From Marinosulfonomonas sp. (GTDB lineage Bacteria; Pseudomonadota; Alphaproteobacteria; Rhodobacterales; Rhodobacteraceae), in NCBI GenBank assembly GCA_015494385.1, contig WGBJ01000131.1, forward strand, positions 1 through 8,083: a stretch of 8,083 bases of DNA, given 5' to 3'. Below are positions 1 through 6,838 of the stretch, piece by piece. The notes below the pieces were generated by a model. It had not been told where the DNA came from and made no database searches. It saw only the letters and a list, made by a program, of their open reading frames with translations. Both the position numbers and the translations under genes were made by a program. How positions within the stretch are numbered: position 1 is the first letter of the stretch; every line of letters starts with the position of its first letter.

Positions 1-1644
1 ATGCCCATGTGCCAACATCAGCGCCGAAAACACATGCCGATCACGGGCAGCTAGACGGTGAATATCGGAACGGTCATAACCCTTGCGCTGCAAGCGTTTG
101 TAAAGGAAATCCTTATACATCGCGAGGTGCTCGGTTTTGGCGGCATTCACCACCTCCAGTTCGCTAACCGCATCACCCATACCGGCGGCTTCCAGTTTGG
201 CCTTTACGTCATCATCACGGCCCACAACCAGCGCATGGCCCAAACCAGCACGCTGATAGGCAACAGCGGCACGCAAAACCCGCACATCATCGCCCTCGGC
301 AAAAATCATCCGCCGTTGCGCCGCCTTGGCGCGGGCGTGGATGCCGCGCAGGATGGACGCCGTAGGATCAAGCCGCTCTTTCAGCGACTCCCGATAACCA
401 TCCATATCCACAATCGGACGACGCGCCACGCCGGTATCCATACCCGCCTTGGCCACGGCGGGCGGGATTGTGTAAATCAGACGCGGGTCAAACGGGGCAG
501 GGATGATGTAGTCACGCCCGAAACTCAGCGCACGGCCATAGGCCATCGCCACTTCGTCCGGGACATCCTCGCGGGCCAGTTCGGCCAAGGCGCGGGCGCA
601 GGCGATTTTCATATCGTCATTGATCGCGCGGGCGTGGATATCCAGCGCGCCGCGAAACAGGTAGGGAAAGCCCAGCACGTTGTTCACCTGATTGGGGTAA
701 TCCGAACGCCCCGTGGCAACGATGGCATCCTCGCGCACCGCGTGGGCCTCTTCCGGTGTGATTTCCGGATCGGGGTTGGCCATGGCGAAAATAACCGGGT
801 CTTTGGCCATGTTAGAGACCATTTCCTGTGTCACGGCCCCCTTCACGGAAACGCCCAGAAACACATCCGCGCCGTTCATCGCCTCTTCCAACGTGCGCAG
901 ATCGGTGTTGGCGGCATGGGCCGATTTCCACTGGTTCATGCCTTCTTTGCGGCCCTGATAGATCACGCCTTTGGTGTCACACAGCAAACAGTTGTCATGC
1001 TGCGCACCCATGGATTTGATCAGTTCGATACAGGCAATACCGGCCGCACCGGCCCCGTTTACCACAATGCGGCAATCCTCGATCTTTTTGCCCGACAGGT
1101 GCAGCGCGTTGATCAGACCGGCGGCGCAAATCACCGCTGTGCCGTGCTGGTCATCGTGGAAAACAGGAATGTCCATTTCCTCTTTCAAACGCTGCTCGAT
1201 GATAAAACATTCAGGCGCTTTGATATCCTCAAGGTTAATCCCACCAAAGGCCGGTCCCATCAGACGCACCGCGTTAATGATTTCATCGGGGTCTTCGGTA
1301 TCCAGTTCGATGTCGATTGAATTCACATCGGCAAAGCGTTTGAACAGCACCGCCTTGCCCTCCATCACCGGTTTCGAGGCCAGCGCACCCAGATTGCCCA
1401 TGCCCAGAATGGCCGAGCCATTAGAGATCACCGCGACCATATTGCCCTTGTTTGTATAGTCATATGCGGTTTCGGGATTTTCCGCGATCGCCTCGACCGG
1501 AACCGCCACGCCGGGGCTATAGGCCAGCGACAGGTCGCGTTGGGTGGTCATCGGTTTGGTTGGTGTGACCTCGAATTTTCCCGGAACGGGCTTCAGGTGA
1601 TAGGCCAGCGCCTCTTCGTCGGTGAATTTATTATTGTTGGACAT
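1..1644 (-). CDS. maeB: NADP-dependent malic enzyme with C-terminal phosphotransacetylase-like domain (MaeB type), partial
   Basis: This enzyme oxidatively decarboxylates malate to pyruvate and CO2 in the cytoplasm, feeding pyruvate and usually NADPH to biosynthesis. The reverse strand reads open from an ATG at 1644-1642 through 548 codons to the window edge. Visible motifs are YSPGVA (residues 42-47), KPVMEGK (91-97, catalytic-lysine region), the metal-binding EDIKAPECF (139-147), HDDQHGTA (163-170), and a nucleotide-binding GAGAAG (197-202). After a linker near residue 410 comes the start of a phosphotransacetylase-like domain (IFAEGDD, then LMLAHGH at the edge). Family members are about 750-770 residues, so roughly 200 C-terminal residues are missing off the left edge. 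In studied MaeB proteins this domain is regulatory (acetyl-CoA responsive), not catalytic. NADP rather than NAD use is inferred from annotation habit; alphaproteobacteria also carry NAD-preferring fused forms. A weak AGAAAG ribosome-binding site lies just upstream. The gene is divergent from mutS. Confidence 0.95.
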   Translation of the reverse strand, partial: MSNNNKFTDEEALAYHLKPVPGKFEVTPTKPMTTQRDLSLAYSPGVAVPVEAIAENPETAYDYTNKGNMVAVISNGSAILGMGNLGALASKPVMEGKAVLFKRFADVNSIDIELDTEDPDEIINAVRLMGPAFGGINLEDIKAPECFIIEQRLKEEMDIPVFHDDQHGTAVICAAGLINALHLSGKKIEDCRIVVNGAGAAGIACIELIKSMGAQHDNCLLCDTKGVIYQGRKEGMNQWKSAHAANTDLRTLEEAMNGADVFLGVSVKGAVTQEMVSNMAKDPVIFAMANPDPEITPEEAHAVREDAIVATGRSDYPNQVNNVLGFPYLFRGALDIHARAINDDMKIACARALAELAREDVPDEVAMAYGRALSFGRDYIIPAPFDPRLIYTIPPAVAKAGMDTGVARRPIVDMDGYRESLKERLDPTASILRGIHARAKAAQRRMIFAEGDDVRVLRAAVAYQRAGLGHALVVGRDDDVKAKLEAAGMGDAVSELEVVNAAKTEHLAMYKDFLYKRLQRKGYDRSDIHRLAARDRHVFSALMLAHGH

Positions 1645-1671
1645 CGTCGGACTTTCTGTTTTCGTTTATAC

Positions 1672-1691
1672 CCCAATAACGCCGAATTGGG
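1672..1691. repeat. Perfect 6-base inverted repeat CCCAAT-N8-ATTGGG
   Basis: CCCAAT at 1672-1677 is mirrored by ATTGGG at 1686-1691 around an 8-base spacer. It lies next to the TATAAA-like box of maeB, so it could be a dimeric regulator's operator. Six-base arms can arise by chance, and I do not recognise it as the site of a known regulator. Confidence 0.35.
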
Positions 1692-1713
1692 CCGGTCACA
1701 ACATCGGCCTTTT
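1690..1713 (+). terminator. Terminator- or attenuator-like hairpin with T-run in mutS leader
   Basis: GGCCGGT (1690-1696) can pair with ATCGGCC (1703-1709) as a 7-bp stem with one G-T wobble and a 6-base loop, followed at once by TTTT (1710-1713). This is the form of a weak intrinsic terminator on the plus strand, but no gene ends here on that strand. If real, it would more likely be an attenuator in the mutS leader or a block to antisense read-through from the maeB region. It shares two bases with the neighbouring CCCAAT repeat. The T-run is short, so confidence is low. Confidence 0.3.
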
Positions 1714-1773
1714 GCGGGTTCCACATCGGGCGGCGAATTTGTAGTATCGCGGCAGTTTGAACCGGGGGGTTAG

Positions 1774-4425
1774 ATGAATATCGCCAAAACATCCGTCACG
1801 CCAATGATGGCGCAATATCTGGAAATAAAAGCCGATCATCAGGATGCGCTTTTGTTTTACCGGATGGGTGATTTTTACGAGATGTTCTTTGACGATGCCG
1901 TGGCCGCGGCCGAGGCGCTGGACATCGCCCTGACCAAACGCGGCAAGCATCTGGGCGAGGATATTCCGATGTGCGGCGTGCCCGTGCGCGCGGCCGAAGG
2001 TTATTTCCTGACGCTGATCCGCAAGGGGTTTCGCGTGGCGGTTTGCGAGCAGATGGAAGACCCCGCCGAAGCGAAAAAGCGCGGCTACAAGGCTGTTGTG
2101 AAACGCGAGGTCGTGCGGCTGGTGACACCGGGCACATTGACCGAGGATTCCTTGCTGGACGCGCGGCGTCACAATTTTCTGGCCGCCTATTCCGAGGTGC
2201 GCGGCGAGGGGGCCTTGGCCTGGGTCGATATATCCACCGGCGTGTTTCATGTGATGCCATGCCCACGGGTGAAACTGGGGCCGGAACTGGCGCGACTGTC
2301 CCCGCGTGAACTGGTCGTATCTGAACAGATGGAAGCGGATTTGGCCGAATTAGTGACTGATATTGGCGCATCCCTAACGGCACTGTCCCCGGCCAGTTTT
2401 GACAGCACAGCGGCGGAAAAGCGGCTGACGGGGCTGTTCAAGGTCGGCACGATGGAGGCTTTCGGGCAATTTTCCCGCGCGGAAAATTCGGCGATGGGGG
2501 CGATTGTCGAATGGCTTGATATTACGCAAAAGGGGCAGTTGCCCTTGCTGCGCCCGCCAGTGCGTGAAAGTGCGGACGGGGCGATGCAGATCGATGCGGC
2601 CACACGGCGAAATCTTGAGCTGACCCGCAGTTTAAGCGGTGGGCGGGACGGAAGCCTGATTGCGGTGATTGACCGGACTATTACCGCAGGTGGCGGGCGG
2701 TTGCTGGAACGGCGATTGTCCAGCCCGTCGCGAAACTTGCCTGCCATCCATGCGCGGCAGGATGCGGTTTCCTTTATGATCGAAAACAGCGCATTGGCCG
2801 ATGCCCTGCGCGACGATCTGCGCAAGGCCCCCGATATGGACCGCGCGGTTTCGCGTCTGGGGCTGGATCGGGGCGGGCCACGGGATTTGACGGCGGTGCG
2901 CGATGGTCTGGCACAGGCCGGCAGCATTGCAGCGCGGGCGGACGGGTTGGAATTGCCCGCAATTCTGGCCAATGCGGTGGAGGCCCTGCGCGGGCATGAC
3001 GAATTGTTGGATCTGCTGGAACAAGCGCTGGTTGCCGATCCGCCCTTGCTGGCGCGTGATGGTGGGTTCATTGCGCCCGGCTATAACGCCGATCTGGACG
3101 AGGCCCGCACCCTGCGTGATGAAGGGCGCAGTGTGATTGCCGGAATGCAGGCCGAATATATCGAGCAAACCGGTATTCAGGCGCTGAAGATCAAGCACAA
3201 CAATGTGCTGGGCTATTTCATCGAAACCACGGCAAAACATGCCGATGTTATGCTGTCTGCCCCCTTGTCCGAAACATTCATCCACAGGCAAACCACAGCC
3301 AATGCAGTGCGGTTCACCACGGTGCCTTTGTCGGAAATGGAAACCAAGATCCTGAATGCGGGCAACAGGGCGCTGGAAATTGAAAAGCGACTCTATTCCA
3401 CGCTAAAAGACGCCATTCTGGCCCAATCTGGCCCCGTTAATCTGGCCGCTGCCGCGCTGGCGGAAATTGATCTGGCCTGTTCATTTGCCGATCTGGCAAC
3501 GGGCGAAAACTGGTGCAAACCCGTTGTCGATGACAGCCGCGCCTTTGAAATTTCCGGCGGGCGGCATCCGGTGGTGGAACGGGCCTTGCGCCAACAAGGC
3601 GGGGCGCCGTTTATTGCCAATGACTGCGATCTGGCCGATGGGTCGGACGGGGCGGATATCTGGTTGCTGACCGGCCCGAACATGTCGGGTAAATCGACCT
3701 TTTTACGCCAGAACGCGCTGATTGCCCTGCTGGCACAGATCGGGTCCTATGTTCCGGCGGATCGCGCCCATATCGGGCTGGTGTCACAATTGTTCAGCCG
3801 TGTCGGGGCGTCGGATGATTTGGCGCGGGGGCGTTCGACATTCATGGTGGAAATGGTCGAAACAGCCGCAATCCTGAACCAGGCAGACGACCGCGCCCTG
3901 GTCATTCTGGATGAAATCGGGCGGGGCACAGCCACCTATGACGGTTTGTCCATCGCATGGGCCACGCTAGAACATTTGCATGATGTAAACCGGTGCCGCG
4001 CCTTGTTCGCCACGCATTACCACGAAATGACCGCCCTATCCGATAAACTCGACGGGGTGGAAAACGCCACAGTGACGGTCAAGGAATGGGAAGGCGACGT
4101 GATCTTCCTGCACGAAGTCAAAAAGGGCGCGGCGGACCGGTCATACGGGGTGCAGGTGGCACGATTGGCCGGATTGCCCGAATCCGTGGTTGCCCGCGCG
4201 CGGGTGGTTCTGGAGATGCTGGAGAAGGGTGAACGCGAAGGAAAAGTCGGGCAAAAGGCATTGATCGACGATTTGCCACTGTTTTCCGCGACACCCGCAC
4301 CGGCAGCACCGGTGCAGGCAAAAGAGTCGCAAATCGAGGCGCGTTTAAAGGACATACTGCCGGACGAGCTTACCCCGAAAGAGGCGCTCGCCCTGCTGTA
4401 TGAATTGAAAGAGCTGGAATCCTAG
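1774..4425 (+). CDS. mutS: DNA mismatch repair protein MutS
   Basis: MutS recognises base mismatches and small loops in newly copied DNA and, using ATP, recruits MutL to start repair. The protein is 883 residues, close to the family's usual 850-900. The N-terminal mismatch-binding domain carries the F-x-E motif in GDFYEMF (F34, E36), which stacks on the mispaired base. The connector, lever and clamp regions follow. The ATPase domain has Walker A GPNMSGKST (634-642), the STFMVEM signature (688-694), Walker B with DE at 713-714 in VILDEIGRGT, and THYHE (747-751). A helical C-terminal dimerisation segment ends the protein (LTPKEALALLYELKEL). DLPLF at 833-837 fits a sliding-clamp-binding motif. 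The ATG at 1774 gives the expected N-terminus shortly before the mismatch domain. The gene stands alone on its strand, divergent from maeB and convergent with grpE. No key residue is missing. Confidence 0.98.
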   Translation: MNIAKTSVTPMMAQYLEIKADHQDALLFYRMGDFYEMFFDDAVAAAEALDIALTKRGKHLGEDIPMCGVPVRAAEGYFLTLIRKGFRVAVCEQMEDPAEAKKRGYKAVVKREVVRLVTPGTLTEDSLLDARRHNFLAAYSEVRGEGALAWVDISTGVFHVMPCPRVKLGPELARLSPRELVVSEQMEADLAELVTDIGASLTALSPASFDSTAAEKRLTGLFKVGTMEAFGQFSRAENSAMGAIVEWLDITQKGQLPLLRPPVRESADGAMQIDAATRRNLELTRSLSGGRDGSLIAVIDRTITAGGGRLLERRLSSPSRNLPAIHARQDAVSFMIENSALADALRDDLRKAPDMDRAVSRLGLDRGGPRDLTAVRDGLAQAGSIAARADGLELPAILANAVEALRGHDELLDLLEQALVADPPLLARDGGFIAPGYNADLDEARTLRDEGRSVIAGMQAEYIEQTGIQALKIKHNNVLGYFIETTAKHADVMLSAPLSETFIHRQTTANAVRFTTVPLSEMETKILNAGNRALEIEKRLYSTLKDAILAQSGPVNLAAAALAEIDLACSFADLATGENWCKPVVDDSRAFEISGGRHPVVERALRQQGGAPFIANDCDLADGSDGADIWLLTGPNMSGKSTFLRQNALIALLAQIGSYVPADRAHIGLVSQLFSRVGASDDLARGRSTFMVEMVETAAILNQADDRALVILDEIGRGTATYDGLSIAWATLEHLHDVNRCRALFATHYHEMTALSDKLDGVENATVTVKEWEGDVIFLHEVKKGAADRSYGVQVARLAGLPESVVARARVVLEMLEKGEREGKVGQKALIDDLPLFSATPAPAAPVQAKESQIEARLKDILPDELTPKEALALLYELKELES

Positions 4426-4985
4426 CCTTTTGGCGTGGACGAAACCCCAACTTGCGCGGGGCGCAGTAGGCGGTCGTGCAGCATGAACCCTTCGGCGGAC
4501 ACCTGAATGATATCGCCGGATTTTGTATCTGGCAGGGGCGCCTCGAACATGGATTCGTGGAAATTCGGGTCAAACCGATCGCCTACGTTGGGGGCAATCC
4601 GCACAATCCCGTGCTTTTCAAACACATGCAGCAATTCGCGCATGGTCAGCTCGATGCCTTCGATCAAAGGACCGGAAACAGCTCGCTGTTCATCAGTAAC
4701 AGTTTCCAGCGCCCGCTTCAGGTTGTCATAAACCGGCAGCATATCTCGGGCCAGTTTCGACCCGCCGTATTGCGCCGCTTCAAGCCGGTCACGCTCGCCA
4801 CGTTTGCGTGTGTTTTCAGCGTCGGCCAGCGCCCGCATAAAGCGGTCTTTCATCTCGTCCCGCTCGGCGCGCATTTGCTCCAGTTCATCCACCTCGGCGG
4901 CAGCGTCTTCTTCTTCGATCCGGTCCTGCTCGGCTTCGAGCGACTCGATATCGTCCAGAAATTCGTCTTTGTTTTCGTTTGCCAT
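4422..4985 (-). CDS. grpE: Nucleotide exchange factor GrpE
   Basis: GrpE is the cytoplasmic co-chaperone that releases ADP from DnaK and so drives its substrate cycle. The 187-residue length is normal. Residues 1-47 are strongly acidic and helical, and a long coiled-coil helix continues through RALADAENTRKR (51-62), the family's hallmark dimer segment. DMLPVYDNLKRAL (81-93) leads into the four-helix bundle. The C-terminal beta-wing that contacts DnaK contains HGIVRIAP (125-132) and the signature GDRFDPNFHESM (135-146). The start is set by an AAGGA ribosome-binding site 7 bases upstream. It lies 10 bases after hrcA, so the two are almost certainly co-transcribed. dnaK itself is not in the window. 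Its stop codon overlaps that of mutS in the opposite direction. Confidence 0.98.
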   Translation of the reverse strand: MANENKDEFLDDIESLEAEQDRIEEEDAAAEVDELEQMRAERDEMKDRFMRALADAENTRKRGERDRLEAAQYGGSKLARDMLPVYDNLKRALETVTDEQRAVSGPLIEGIELTMRELLHVFEKHGIVRIAPNVGDRFDPNFHESMFEAPLPDTKSGDIIQVSAEGFMLHDRLLRPAQVGVSSTPKG

Positions 4986-4992
4986 TTTCTTT

Positions 4993-4997
4993 TCCTT
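4993..4997 (-). promoter_or_regulatory. grpE ribosome-binding site overlapping hrcA stop
   Basis: On the minus strand the bases read TAAGGA. The TAA is the hrcA stop codon (4998-4996) and AAGGA is the grpE Shine-Dalgarno sequence, 7 bases before its ATG. Ribosomes finishing hrcA would sit directly on this site, which suggests translational coupling of repressor and co-chaperone. The arrangement is seen directly; the coupling is inferred. Confidence 0.7.
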
Positions 4998-6054
4998 ACC
5001 CCTGATCCGAAATCAGTTTTCCAACCAGTTGCGCTGTGTAATCGACAATCGGCACGATCCGCCCGTAATTCAGGCGTGTAGGGCCAATGACCCCGACCGC
5101 ACCGATAATCTTTCGGTCAGAGTTCATATAAGGGGAAACGACCAAAGATGAACCCGAAAGCGAAAATAATTTGTTTTCAGAGCCAATAAAAATGCGCACA
5201 CCTTCACCTTCTTCGGTCAATTCCAGAAATTCGGCGATATCGCGTTTGCGTTCAAGGTCGTCAAACAGGCTACGGATGCGTTCCAGATCAACAGATTCCG
5301 CATCATCCAGCAGGTTTGACCGCCCGCGAACAAGCAGCCGTTCATAGCTGTCATCATCATTGTCCCATAAGGCAAAGCCGCTTTCGACCAGCTCTCGGGC
5401 CAATGTATCGATCTCTTGTCGGCGGGATTTGATTTCCTGCCCGATGGTTTGGCGCAATTCGGACAGGGTGCGCCCCTCGGCCAAGGCATTCAGGAAATTC
5501 GCCGCCTCGCGCAGGGAGGCCGGGGTTTGACCAACCGGCGGGGTAAACACGCGGTTTTCCACGTTGCCATCGGCAAACACCAACACCACAAGGGCGCGGT
5601 CGGGGGCAAGGCTGACAAATTCGATGTGTTTGATCGGCGCTTCGTGTTTGGGGGCCAGAACCAGTGACGCGCCATGCGTCATACCGGACAGGGCCGAACC
5701 AACACGGTCCAGCAGGGAATTTACATCGCTTGCCTCGCCCACTGTTGCGTCAATTTTCTTGCGGTCGTCCGATTGCAAATCGCCCACTTCCAGCAAGCCA
5801 TCCACAAACATCCGCAACCCGTATTGCGTCGGGATACGCCCGGCCGAAACATGGGGTGAATCCAACAGGCCCAGATGCTCAAGATCCTGCATTACATTGC
5901 GAATGGTCGCCGCACTTACCTTTTCACTTAGCGAACGGGTAAGCGTGCGCGACCCGATCGGGCCACCTGTTTCCAGATAGCTTTCCACCACCAGCCGGAA
6001 CACCTCGCGGCTGCGGGCGTTCATTTCGCCGAATATTTCGCTGCCATCGCTCAT
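4996..6054 (-). CDS. hrcA: Heat-inducible transcription repressor HrcA
   Basis: HrcA represses chaperone genes (classically groESL) by binding the CIRCE inverted repeat, and its activity depends on GroEL. At 352 residues it has normal length. The N-terminal winged-helix DNA-binding domain spans about residues 10-85, with NARSREVFRLVVESYLETG (12-30), PIGSRTL (32-38), AATIRNVMQDLEHLGLL (48-64) and SAGRIPTQYGLRMFVD (70-85), all close to the family consensus. A GAF-like and dimerisation region follows, and the end is typical (GAVGVIGPTRLNYGRIVPIVDY). The ATG at 6054 is preceded by only a weak purine stretch (GAAAG), suggesting modest translation. It is the first gene of the hrcA-grpE operon and divergent from rph. 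A degenerate CIRCE-like dyad in the spacer could allow autoregulation. Confidence 0.98.
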   Translation of the reverse strand: MSDGSEIFGEMNARSREVFRLVVESYLETGGPIGSRTLTRSLSEKVSAATIRNVMQDLEHLGLLDSPHVSAGRIPTQYGLRMFVDGLLEVGDLQSDDRKKIDATVGEASDVNSLLDRVGSALSGMTHGASLVLAPKHEAPIKHIEFVSLAPDRALVVLVFADGNVENRVFTPPVGQTPASLREAANFLNALAEGRTLSELRQTIGQEIKSRRQEIDTLARELVESGFALWDNDDDSYERLLVRGRSNLLDDAESVDLERIRSLFDDLERKRDIAEFLELTEEGEGVRIFIGSENKLFSLSGSSLVVSPYMNSDRKIIGAVGVIGPTRLNYGRIVPIVDYTAQLVGKLISDQG

Positions 6055-6082
6055 CGGGCACTTTCAGGTTGCTTTTGCATCT

Positions 6083-6109
6083 TTAGCACAGGTATCTCAG
6101 CATAGCTTA
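6083..6109. promoter_or_regulatory. Degenerate CIRCE-like element (possible HrcA operator)
   Basis: The consensus CIRCE element is TTAGCACTC, 9 bases, GAGTGCTAA. Here the left arm TTAGCACAG (6083-6091) matches 7 of 9 bases. After exactly 9 bases, CATAGCTTA (6101-6109) matches 5 of 9. It lies 29 bases upstream of the hrcA start. The conserved left half and exact spacing point to a decayed or weak HrcA site, but the right arm is poor and chance cannot be excluded. Confidence 0.35.
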
Positions 6110-6114
6110 TATAT

Positions 6115-6120
6115 AAAGGA
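6115..6120 (+). promoter_or_regulatory. rph ribosome-binding site
   Basis: AAAGGA lies 6 bases before the ATG at 6127. It is the strongest Shine-Dalgarno on the plus strand of this window and fixes the rph start. Confidence 0.7.
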
Positions 6121-6126
6121 CACACC

Positions 6127-6837
6127 ATGCGCCCCTCTGGTAGAAATGTAGACGAAATGCGCCCGATTTCAATCGAGACCGGCATCACAAAACACGCCGA
6201 AGGGTCGTGCCTGATCAAATGCGGCGATACCCATGTTTTGTGCACCGCCACGATTGACCCGGGCGTGCCGCGGTTTTTGAAGGGGTCGGGTTTGGGATGG
6301 GTCACGGCAGAATACGGCATGTTGCCCCGCGCCACTAACACGCGGATGCGTCGCGAGGCCAAGAACGGGCAATCCGGACGCACGCAGGAAATCCAGCGTC
6401 TGATCGGCCGGTCCTTGCGGGCCGGTGTTGATCGGGTGGCTTTGGGTGAACGTCAGATCACGGTGGATTGCGATGTGATTCAGGCCGATGGCGGCACGCG
6501 CTGTGCCTCGATCACCGGCGGCTGGGTGGCATTGCGTTTGGCGGTGAATAAACTGATGAAAGCGGGCGATGTGATTTCCGATCCGCTGGTTGATCCGGTT
6601 GCTGCCGTTAGCTGTGGCATTTACGCGGGCCAGCCGGTGCTGGATCTGGATTACCCCGAGGATTCCGAAGCGGGCGTTGACGGAAACTTTGTTCTGCTGG
6701 GCAATGGTCAGATGATCGAAGTGCAGATGTCGGCCGAGGGATCGACCTATTCTCGTGACCAGATGAACACGCTTCTGGATCTAGCCGACAAAGGTGTCGC
6801 CGAACTGATGGCTGCGCAACAGGCGGCAGTTGCCTGA
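6127..6837 (+). CDS. rph: Ribonuclease PH
   Basis: RNase PH is a phosphate-dependent 3'-5' exoribonuclease that trims tRNA precursors and releases nucleoside diphosphates; it works as a cytoplasmic hexameric ring. The 236-residue length is typical. The N-terminus reads MRPSGR followed by EMRPISIE, as in the family. Phosphate and RNA contacts are visible as [15 protein letters not shown] (84-98, R85) and QADGGTR (119-125, R125). The acidic catalytic region is [16 protein letters not shown] (172-187), with D179 and D185 at the expected spacing. The later segment [10 protein letters not shown] differs from the commoner EVQGTAE form; I believe this is a lineage variant rather than damage. rph leads a packed operon: rdgB begins at or across its stop codon. 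Confidence 0.97.
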   Translation: MRPSGRNVDEMRPISIETGITKHAEGSCLIKCGDTHVLCTATIDPGVPRFLKGSGLGWVTAEYGMLPRATNTRMRREAKNGQSGRTQEIQRLIGRSLRAGVDRVALGERQITVDCDVIQADGGTRCASITGGWVALRLAVNKLMKAGDVISDPLVDPVAAVSCGIYAGQPVLDLDYPEDSEAGVDGNFVLLGNGQMIEVQMSAEGSTYSRDQMNTLLDLADKGVAELMAAQQAAVA

Positions 6838-6838
6838 T

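Larger units (their letters stand above)
1645..1773. promoter_or_regulatory. Divergent maeB-mutS intergenic region
   Basis: These 129 bases separate the starts of two divergent genes, so they should hold both promoters. An AT-rich TTTATA at 1665-1670 reads TATAAA on the minus strand and could be a -10 box for maeB, but I see no convincing -35 partner at 16-18 bases. No clear mutS promoter stands out. Two inverted repeats (listed separately) occupy the middle. The mutS ribosome-binding site is a G-run at 1764-1769, four bases before the ATG, which is purine-rich but rather close. Promoter assignment is inference. Confidence 0.5.
6055..6126. promoter_or_regulatory. Divergent hrcA-rph promoter region
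   Basis: These 72 bases must contain the promoters for the hrcA-grpE and rph-rdgB-hemW units. For rph, TTGCTT (6069-6074) and TATCTC (6093-6098) with an 18-base spacer are a tolerable -35/-10 pair. For hrcA on the minus strand, TATGCT (complement of 6099-6104) is a possible -10 box without a good -35. An AT-rich TTATATATAAA stretch (6108-6118) lies just before rph. I see no clear RpoH-type promoter (CTTG at -35), although the operon is usually heat-shock related. Promoter calls are inference. Confidence 0.45.

Noticed and set aside
58..1320. A 420-codon open frame on the plus strand opposite maeB
   Set aside because: It is an antisense shadow of the malic enzyme. The minus strand shows every family motif, and the plus-strand translation is rich in His, Arg and Gly, as expected from reversed codons of a GC-rich gene, with no recognisable domain.
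1696..2250. A 184-codon minus-strand open frame reaching from mutS into the maeB-mutS spacer
   Set aside because: Most of it is antisense to well-conserved MutS N-terminal codons, and its protein resembles nothing I know.
2247..3071. A 274-codon open frame on the minus strand inside mutS
   Set aside because: Its Ser/Arg/Pro/Ala-rich translation is a frame shadow of mutS, without motifs or a ribosome-binding site.
4476..5081. A 201-codon plus-strand open frame across grpE and the hrcA end
   Set aside because: It lies opposite two clearly identified genes, and its hydrophobic, Phe-rich run is just the complement of the acidic Glu/Asp-rich GrpE N-terminus.
6051..6383. A 110-codon minus-strand open frame that could extend upstream of hrcA
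   Set aside because: It is antisense to the start of rph and covers the divergent spacer with its ribosome-binding site; there is no domain similarity.
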